DNA of 6,054 nt from Firmicutes bacterium ADurb.Bin467. GTDB lineage: Bacteria; Bacillota; Clostridia; Christensenellales; Aristaeellaceae. Below the pieces are notes generated by a model. The model was given only the letters and a program-made list of their open reading frames with translations. It ran no database searches and was not told where the DNA came from. How positions within the stretch are numbered: position 1 is the first letter of the stretch; every line of letters begins with the position of its first letter. Positions 1-4,880 of this stretch are shown here, piece after piece. Position numbers and translations under genes: made by a program. The stretch covers positions 1 to 6,054 of the forward strand of contig MWAC01000297.1 in the NCBI GenBank assembly GCA_002068815.1. The letters run 5' to 3'.

Positions 1-1
1 C

Positions 2-163
2 CTGCCCGCGCAGCGGTACGAGCCGGTCGACCGGATCATAGAGCTCGTCCCGCAGGTGATGTGCGAGCTCAAAAACGCGCTGGCAGGCTGCGGGAAGAAG
101 AAGCAACCCAAGGAGCAGCCGCAGCAGCAGCCCCAGCCGCCCGAACAGCAGCCGGAGCAGTAG
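2..163 (+). CDS. C-terminal end of an unidentified protein with a Gln/Pro-rich tail (5' partial)
   Basis: The frame is open from the left edge to a TAG at 161-163, giving 53 residues that begin LPAQRYEPVDRIIELVPQV. The first half (DRIIELVPQVMCELKNAL) could form an amphipathic helix. It is followed by a GCGKKK basic patch and then a low-complexity tail made almost only of Gln, Pro and Glu, with several CAG codons. Such tails are usually disordered. The stop lies about 10 bp before the A-run of a strong hairpin terminator, which fits the true 3' end of a rightward gene. I do not recognise the family: too little remains, and the tail carries no family signal. The rightward reading is supported by the lack of stops, the codon use and the terminator placement. 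Confidence 0.6.
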   Translation: MPAQRYEPVDRIIELVPQVMCELKNALAGCGKKKQPKEQPQQQPQPPEQQPEQ

Positions 164-172
164 AACAACAGC

Positions 173-220
173 AAAAAGAGGCCGCCCCCGGTTGATGCAA
201 CCGGGGGCGGCCTCTTTTTT
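173..220. terminator. Bidirectional intrinsic terminator between convergent genes
   Basis: A perfect 21-bp inverted repeat runs 173-193 / 199-219, around a 5-nt loop (GATGC, 194-198) whose outer G and C could also pair. The core is GGCCGCCCCCGG and its complement. The arm ends in five A on the left, and the right side continues into T6 (215-220), so a GC-rich stem followed by a U-tract is transcribed from either strand. It begins 10 bp after the stop of the rightward partial gene and ends 5 bp before the stop of the leftward foldase gene, so it can serve both. Confidence 0.93.
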
Positions 221-224
221 GTGT

Positions 225-1532
225 CTAGAAGTTTTCGAGGTACATCTTCAGGTTCAATTCCTGCTTCCAGGCGTCCAGCTGCGCGGAGTAGGTATCCGCG
301 AGCTTGTCCTCGAGCGCGGTCGTCTCGACCTTGTCGTGAATCTGCTCGAGCGGCACGGCGCCCGCGGGAATGTCGGCCATATAGTAGATCAGGTGCACGC
401 CGTAGATGCCGCGGACCGGCTCGGAGATGCCGCCGATCTCGGGAATCGCCATCGCGCCCGCGGTGAACGCCGGGTCCCAGAGCGCGGAATTCGCGGCGAC
501 CGCGTAGCCGTCCTCGGTCATGCCGGTGTCCTCGTTGAGCTCGGCGATCAGGGCGTTGATGTCCTCGCCGTCGTTGAAGCGCGCCTCGGCGGCCTCGACC
601 TCGGGCATCAGCTCCTGATAGAGCGCGTCCAACTGCTGGTCGATCGCCGCGATTTCGCCGTCGATCACGGCGTCCTCGCGCTTTTCCACGCCCTCCTCGG
701 GCTCGGCGGTCTTCTCGGTGTTCAGCGCGTCCTTCTTGCCGATCAGGTCCGCGTAGCGGGCGGACTGGTCCTCGTCGAACTTAAACAAGATGTGCTTGAC
801 GGCGCGGTAGCCCTCGGGGTTCCACGCGATCAAAGTCCCGTTGCTGCGCGCGTTCTCGTAGGCGGAGGGATTGTCCTTGTAGTTCTCCTCGTCGCCCTTG
901 ACGAGCTCGTCGTAGGAGGCCTTCACGTCCTCCTCGGTCACGGCGACGCCGCTGGTCACATGGTTGTAGACCTCGTCGCGCAGGTACGACTTGATGTGCG
1001 AGTCGAGCAGCTCGTCGTAGCCGTAGCCCATGCCGTTCAGGTACTCCGCGGAGGCGGCGAGGCCCTCGGCCTCGACCGGGTAGCTCTCCTTGAAATACTG
1101 CTCGTAGTACATCTTGACGGTGCTCTCGTACGCCTCGGAGGCCTCGGTCTCAAACTGCGCGCGCGCCTCGTCGCTCAGGGCGATGCCGAGCTTGTCCGCC
1201 ATGAACAGCACGATCTTCTCCTCCACCATGTCGGTGGCGACCTGCTGCTTGACGGTGTCCTCCATGCCGTAGTCCTTCAGCGAGATGCCGTACTGCTGAT
1301 ACATCTGCTCGTAGGCCGCGTACTGCGCCTGCGCGTCCGCCGCCATGACCTCGCCGCCGTCGAACTCGGCGACCAATTCCTTGCGGTGGTACTCCTCCAC
1401 CTGCGCGGTCAGCTCGGCGACCTGCTGCTCGAGCTCGGCGATGCGCTGGTCCTTCGGGTCCTCGGCCATCGCCATGCCGGATACGGCGATCAGCGCACAC
1501 AAGAGCGCGCAGAGAAACCTCTTCAAATTCAT
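225..1532 (-). CDS. Secreted PrsA/SurA-like foldase (parvulin-type peptidyl-prolyl cis-trans isomerase)
   Basis: This 435-residue exported protein probably helps other secreted proteins fold outside the membrane by isomerising X-Pro bonds. Residues 1-23 are a signal peptide: basic NLKR, a hydrophobic core, then AMA before E24, a plausible signal peptidase I site. There is no lipobox Cys, whereas classical PrsA is a lipoprotein. Residues 27-50 look like a short coiled coil (RIAELEQQVAELTAQVEEY). About 54-205 is a helical SurA_N/trigger-factor-like chaperone region rich in Tyr, Glu and Ala. The parvulin (PPIC) domain starts at 242-250 (YRAVKHILF) and ends at 367-384 (GGISEPVRGIYGVHLIYY), both family hallmarks. 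Between them, about 253-312 holds an acidic helical insertion. The start is fixed by AGGAGGG (1539-1545) 6 nt upstream; the frame is open 29 codons further upstream, but that stretch contains the promoter. The family call is firm; the catalytic residues were not checked in detail. Confidence 0.88.
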   Translation of the reverse strand: MNLKRFLCALLCALIAVSGMAMAEDPKDQRIAELEQQVAELTAQVEEYHRKELVAEFDGGEVMAADAQAQYAAYEQMYQQYGISLKDYGMEDTVKQQVATDMVEEKIVLFMADKLGIALSDEARAQFETEASEAYESTVKMYYEQYFKESYPVEAEGLAASAEYLNGMGYGYDELLDSHIKSYLRDEVYNHVTSGVAVTEEDVKASYDELVKGDEENYKDNPSAYENARSNGTLIAWNPEGYRAVKHILFKFDEDQSARYADLIGKKDALNTEKTAEPEEGVEKREDAVIDGEIAAIDQQLDALYQELMPEVEAAEARFNDGEDINALIAELNEDTGMTEDGYAVAANSALWDPAFTAGAMAIPEIGGISEPVRGIYGVHLIYYMADIPAGAVPLEQIHDKVETTALEDKLADTYSAQLDAWKQELNLKMYLENF

Positions 1533-1538
1533 GCGGTT

Positions 1539-1545
1539 CCCTCCT
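1539..1545 (-). promoter_or_regulatory. Ribosome binding site of the foldase gene
   Basis: On the minus strand the sequence reads AGGAGGG followed by 6 nt (AACCGC) and ATG. This near-perfect anti-16S match selects the start at 1532 over the longer open frame that begins at 1619. Confidence 0.9.
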
Positions 1546-1566
1546 GTTTTGATTGACCTGAAGCCG

Positions 1567-1595
1567 ATTATAGCACAAACGCTCGCGGCACTCAA
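1567..1595 (-). promoter_or_regulatory. SigA-type promoter of the foldase gene
   Basis: On the minus strand there is a -35 TTGAGT (1590-1595), a 17-nt spacer and a perfect -10 TATAAT (1567-1572). The -10 is preceded by TGC, giving an extended -10. The transcript would start near 1560, leaving a leader of about 28 nt before the ATG with the ribosome site inside it. Direct repeats abut and partly overlap the -35 on its upstream side. Confidence 0.85.
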
Positions 1596-1638
1596 TGATT
1601 TTGGCAATGATTGCAGCAATGTTCACGGTTTGTTCACG
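1593..1638. repeat. Phased short direct repeats upstream of the foldase promoter (candidate regulator site)
   Basis: CAATG recurs exactly every 12 bp, at 1593, 1605 and 1617; the first two units extend to CAATGATT. The third runs into TGTTCACG (1620-1627), which recurs at 1631-1638, 11 bp later. The second unit also forms a 5-1-5 palindrome, GCAATGATTGC (1604-1614). Relative to the predicted start near 1560 the array spans about -33 to -78, where an activator would sit. The repeats are seen directly; a regulatory role is inferred, and no regulator is identified. Confidence 0.45.
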
Positions 1639-1639
1639 T

Positions 1640-1660
1640 TTCCATCGCGCAATAATGGAA
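1640..1660. repeat. Inverted repeat TTCCAT-N9-ATGGAA in the divergent intergenic region
   Basis: Perfect 6-bp arms (1640-1645 and 1655-1660) flank the 9-bp spacer CGCGCAATA. It lies between the two divergent promoters, about 40 bp upstream of the rightward -35. It could be a dimeric-regulator operator, but 6-bp arms can occur by chance. Confidence 0.25.
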
Positions 1661-1701
1661 GGCGACACGCAAAAGCCACACACTTGCTCGAAAGCGCGGG
1701 T

Positions 1702-1729
1702 TTGACATGCGCGCAAATTGGTGTATAAT
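1702..1729 (+). promoter_or_regulatory. SigA-type promoter of the yqhQ-ltaS-like unit
   Basis: A consensus -35 TTGACA (1702-1707), a 16-nt spacer and a consensus -10 TATAAT (1724-1729) put the transcript start near 1736, about 35 nt before the yqhQ start. With both hexamers perfect, this is probably a strong constitutive promoter. No promoter is visible between yqhQ and the next gene, so it likely drives both. Confidence 0.88.
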
Positions 1730-1770
1730 GATTTCGGACAGTCGCATTTGCATGAAAGGATACAGCACCG

Positions 1771-2760
1771 ATGGCGAAGCAGAAGACCAAGTACACGAAC
1801 ATCGGGGGTCAGGCGCTGATCGAGGGCCTGATGATGCGCGGCCCGAAGAGGACCGCGATGGCCGTCCGGAACACCCGCGGCGAGATACAGATCGAGATGT
1901 ACCCGACGCACGCGAAGGAGCGGTCGAAGATCACAAAGTGGCCGTTCATCCGCGGCATATTCGGGCTGGTGGACTCCCTAAAGCTCGGCTACCGGCTGCT
2001 CTCGCGCTCGGCGGAGCTCTCCGGCATCGCCGAGGAGGAGCCGAAGAAAAAAAAGAAGGAACCGTCGGCTTTTTCCAAAAAAATGGAGAAGCTATTGGAG
2101 AAGTTCATGATGCCCATTGCCGTCGTGTTCGCGGTGGTCATGGGCGTCGGGCTCTTCATGTACCTGCCCGTGCAGCTCTTCAACTGGCTCGCGCTCGCGT
2201 TCCCGGCGATCGCGGGGAGCCATCTGCTCAGGAGCCTGTTCGAGGGGCTCGTGCGCGTCGCGATATTCGTCGGCTACGTCGCGGCGACGGCGCTATTGAA
2301 GGACATCCGCCGCACCTACCAGTACCACGGCGCCGAGCACAAGACGATCTTCTGCTACGAAAAGAAGCTGCCGCTGACCGTCGAGAACGTGCGCAAGCAG
2401 AGCCGGTTCCACCCGCGCTGCGGAACGTCGTTCCTCGTGCTCATGCTGATCGTGGGCATCGTGGTGTCGTTCTTCATCCGCGCGACGAACCCGGTGCTCA
2501 GGACGGCCTTGAAGCTCCTCACCGTGCCGCTTCTGATCGGCATAGGATATGAGTTGATCCAGTTCGCGGGCCGGCACGACAACTGGCTCACGCGCGCGAT
2601 CTCCGCGCCGGGCGTGCTGATACAGCACATCACGACGAAGGAGCCGGACGACTCGATGATCGAGTGCGCGATCGAGGCGATGGTGCGCGTGCTCCCGGAC
2701 GCGAAGGAATATCCGGAAAAGGAGACGCTTTCGGGCCATGCGGCCCCGGAGGCAATTTAA
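1771..2760 (+). CDS. yqhQ: YqhQ-like DUF1385 family membrane protein
   Basis: This 329-residue polytopic membrane protein belongs to the DUF1385/YqhQ family, conserved in Bacillota and some other phyla; to my knowledge its biochemical role is not established. The hallmarks are in order: GGQALIEG and MMRGP (12-25), YHGAEHKTI (185-193), FHPRCGTSF (213-221), GIGYEL (257-262) and TTKEPDDSMIECAI (288-301). Predicted membrane segments lie near 112-147, 158-177, 218-237 and 245-265. The conserved His, Glu and Cys residues of the middle motifs sit beside membrane segments and look like a metal or active site, but that is inference. A charged linker (EEEPKKKKKEP, 88-98) separates the soluble N-terminus from the membrane part; its A8 run makes it locally AT-rich. 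The start follows AAAGGA (1755-1760) with a 10-nt gap. It is first in a probable two-gene unit, 20 bp ahead of the LtaS-like gene. Confidence 0.92.
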   Translation: MAKQKTKYTNIGGQALIEGLMMRGPKRTAMAVRNTRGEIQIEMYPTHAKERSKITKWPFIRGIFGLVDSLKLGYRLLSRSAELSGIAEEEPKKKKKEPSAFSKKMEKLLEKFMMPIAVVFAVVMGVGLFMYLPVQLFNWLALAFPAIAGSHLLRSLFEGLVRVAIFVGYVAATALLKDIRRTYQYHGAEHKTIFCYEKKLPLTVENVRKQSRFHPRCGTSFLVLMLIVGIVVSFFIRATNPVLRTALKLLTVPLLIGIGYELIQFAGRHDNWLTRAISAPGVLIQHITTKEPDDSMIECAIEAMVRVLPDAKEYPEKETLSGHAAPEAI

Positions 2761-2780
2761 CCCAAGGGGAAGCGAACAAG

Positions 2781-4808
2781 ATGAATGACACTCGGAAAAA
2801 GGCCCTCCGGCAGATCGTCAGCGAAACCTGGGCCATGCTGCTTCTGTCGGTCGCGCTGGTTTTGTTTGTGGAGTTCTTCAACCACCGGACATTTGCAAAG
2901 CTGATCGCGTTTTTGCAGGAACATCCGTGGATGTTCCTGTTCAACGTGCAGATCATCTTCAACACGTTTTTGTTCGCGGAGATCTGGTCGCGCAGGGGCG
3001 GCGTGCGGCTCGTCGTCATGATCAGCTGGATGGCGCTGGGGATCACGAACTACCTGGTCGCCAGCTACCGCGTGCTGCCGTTTACGACGCGCGACTTCTT
3101 CCTGATCCACGACGGGCTCAAGATGATCACCGTCTATTTCTCGTGGCCCGAGATCATCTTCATGTTCGGCGGCATCGCGCTGCTCTTCGCGGCGATCGCG
3201 CTGCTGCTCCTGAAGTGGAAGAAGCGCGGCCCGTTCAACCGGCTCGCGGCGCTGACGGTGTTCCTCCTGACGACCGCGGCGACCCTGATCGTCGGCAAGG
3301 TGCTCATCGAGACGCACTTTGTCGATTGGGACAAGACGAGCCTCGTCGCGGCGTTCCGCAGCTACGGCTTCCCGTACAGCTTCACCTACACGTTCGCGGA
3401 CATGGGGATTCCGAAGCCCGACGAGTACTCCGAAAAGCTCGTCGAGGAGATCGCCGTCGACATCAAGGACCCGAACGTGCCGCTGATCGTCGAGCCGGAG
3501 GCGACGCTGCCGCCGAAGACGCGCTTCGAGGCGCAGACGCCGAACATCGTCTATGTGCAGCTCGAGTCGTTCTTCAACGTCCACAGCATACTCGACGCGA
3601 AGTTCTCCGAGGACCCGATCCCGGTGTTTTCGGATCTGATGAAGAACTGGCCGTCGGGGCAGCTGAAGGTGCCCTCCGTCGGCGGCGGGACCGCGAACAC
3701 CGAGTTCGAGGTGCTCTCGGGCATGAACCTCGATTACTTCGGCGCGGGCGAATACCCGTACAACACCGTGCTTCAGGATACGACCTGCGAGACGGTCTGC
3801 TTCAACCTGAAGCCGCTCGGCTACACCGCGACCGCGATCCACAACTACATGGGCACGTTCTACGGCCGCAACACCGTCTATTCGCAGCTCGGCTTCGACC
3901 GGTTCGTGTCGCAGGAGTACATGAACGGCCTGAGCTTCAACGCGCTCCAGTGGGCGAAGGACGGCACGCTGACCGGCGAGGTGTTGAAGGCGATGGACAC
4001 GACCCCGGGACGCGACTTCGTGTTCACCGTCACCGTGCAGTCGCACGGCAAGTACCCGTCGACGCCCATCGAGGGGCTCGACCGGATCGACGTAACCGAA
4101 TGCGGCGGCGCGGTCGACCCGGCGATGTTCAAGAACTACGTCAACGAACTGAACGAGGTCGACCGGTTCGTCGGCGAATTGATCGATGCGCTCGAGGAGC
4201 TCGACGAGCCGATCGTGCTCGTGCTCTACGGCGACCACCTGCCCGCGCTCGGCCTCGAGGACAGCCAGCTCGCCTGCGGCGACATGTACCAGACGACCTA
4301 CGCCATCTGGAACAACTTCGGCATGGACTTCGAGGCGCCGGATCTGCAGGCGTTCCAGCTGACGGCGAACGTGCTCGGGCAGCTCGGCGTCGAGAACGGC
4401 GCGCTGATGCACTTCCACCAGCACTACGCGGCCGACGCCGACGACGACAACTACCTGGCGCTGCTCCGGGTGCTCGAATACGACATGCTCTACGGCGAGC
4501 TCGCGATCTACGAGGGCGCGAACCCGTATCAGCCGACGGCGCTTCAGATGGGCTCGGTGCCGATCGCGCTGACCGGCGCCGAGTACGACGCGTCGGTCGG
4601 CACGCTCAGCGCGCGCGGGGAGAACTTTACGCCGTGCAGCGACATCGTGTTGAACGGCGCGCGGGTCAACGCGCTGTTCGTCGACGAGACGCACCTGATC
4701 GCGAAGATCGACCGCCCGGCGGAGGGCTCGGAGGTCTACGTCGGCCAGTTCGCGCCGGGGGGCGAGGAGCTGAGCCGCACCGATCCCGTAAAATTGCCGG
4801 GAAATTGA
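2781..4808 (+). CDS. LTA synthase family protein (sulfatase fold) with a C-terminal IPT/TIG-like domain
   Basis: This 675-residue protein probably transfers glycerol-phosphate units from phosphatidylglycerol onto a growing extracellular polymer. Five membrane helices are visible (about 15-33, 50-68, 75-97, 122-146, 155-176), the LtaS architecture. The extracellular sulfatase-type domain runs from about 253 to 575. Landmarks are TPNIVYVQLESF with metal-ligand Glu262, GGGTANTEFE with the likely nucleophile Thr304, GRNTVYSQLGFDRF (362-375), VQSHGKYP with His422, and YGDHLPALG with Asp485 and His486. These correspond to the Glu, Thr, His and Asp-His positions known from Staphylococcus aureus LtaS, so the enzyme looks intact. 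Residues about 592-670 are an extra domain (SVPIALTG, then LSARGENFTPCSDIVLNG) resembling an IPT/TIG immunoglobulin-like fold. The start has AAGGGGA (2764-2770) 10 nt upstream; the frame is open further upstream but overlaps yqhQ. Within the family the exact polymer cannot be told from sequence, so no ltaS symbol is assigned. Confidence 0.9.
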   Translation: MNDTRKKALRQIVSETWAMLLLSVALVLFVEFFNHRTFAKLIAFLQEHPWMFLFNVQIIFNTFLFAEIWSRRGGVRLVVMISWMALGITNYLVASYRVLPFTTRDFFLIHDGLKMITVYFSWPEIIFMFGGIALLFAAIALLLLKWKKRGPFNRLAALTVFLLTTAATLIVGKVLIETHFVDWDKTSLVAAFRSYGFPYSFTYTFADMGIPKPDEYSEKLVEEIAVDIKDPNVPLIVEPEATLPPKTRFEAQTPNIVYVQLESFFNVHSILDAKFSEDPIPVFSDLMKNWPSGQLKVPSVGGGTANTEFEVLSGMNLDYFGAGEYPYNTVLQDTTCETVCFNLKPLGYTATAIHNYMGTFYGRNTVYSQLGFDRFVSQEYMNGLSFNALQWAKDGTLTGEVLKAMDTTPGRDFVFTVTVQSHGKYPSTPIEGLDRIDVTECGGAVDPAMFKNYVNELNEVDRFVGELIDALEELDEPIVLVLYGDHLPALGLEDSQLACGDMYQTTYAIWNNFGMDFEAPDLQAFQLTANVLGQLGVENGALMHFHQHYAADADDDNYLALLRVLEYDMLYGELAIYEGANPYQPTALQMGSVPIALTGAEYDASVGTLSARGENFTPCSDIVLNGARVNALFVDETHLIAKIDRPAEGSEVYVGQFAPGGEELSRTDPVKLPGN

Positions 4809-4818
4809 CGCGGCGGAC

Positions 4819-4847
4819 TTGGATTTTTTGCCGTTTTCGTGTATGAT
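4819..4847 (+). promoter_or_regulatory. Promoter of the lamin-tail-domain gene
   Basis: TTGGAT (4819-4824), a 17-nt spacer and TATGAT (4842-4847) match a SigA-type promoter, each hexamer differing from consensus at one or two positions. The predicted start is near 4854, which argues against translation from the ATG at 4854 and for the TTG at 4881. No convincing terminator separates it from the LtaS-like gene: the T6 run at 4824-4829 has no GC-rich stem before it. Read-through from the upstream unit is therefore possible. Confidence 0.65.
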
Positions 4848-4865
4848 AGCCACATGTGCGCTTGC

Positions 4866-4879
4866 GGGGGGGGAAGCCG
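4866..4879 (+). promoter_or_regulatory. G8-containing purine-rich ribosome binding region before the TTG start
   Basis: Eight G (4866-4873) followed by AAG lie 4 nt before the TTG at 4881. It is the only Shine-Dalgarno-like stretch near either candidate start; the ATG at 4854 has none upstream. A slip in the G8 tract would change ribosome spacing if TTG is used, or shift the frame if the ATG is used. Confidence 0.5.
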
Positions 4880-4880
4880 T

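Noticed and set aside
118..160. CAG-rich stretch as a microsatellite or CRISPR-like repeat
   Set aside because: It is simply the in-frame Gln/Pro-rich C-terminal tail of the first gene; the units are irregular and no spacer structure exists.
192..1556. Long rightward open frame of 454 codons opposite the foldase gene
   Set aside because: Its translation is a Leu/Val/Arg-rich string without any family motif, and it runs through the terminator hairpin and the foldase ribosome site. It is a shadow caused by GC-biased codon use of the minus-strand gene, which has a signal peptide, domains, ribosome site and promoter.
4784..4829. Possible terminator after the LtaS-like gene
   Set aside because: The only stem (TCCCG/CGGGA, 4784-4788 with 4798-4802) is 5 bp, has a 9-nt loop, lies inside the coding end, and is over 20 bp from the T6 run. 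The T6 run fits better as promoter spacer.
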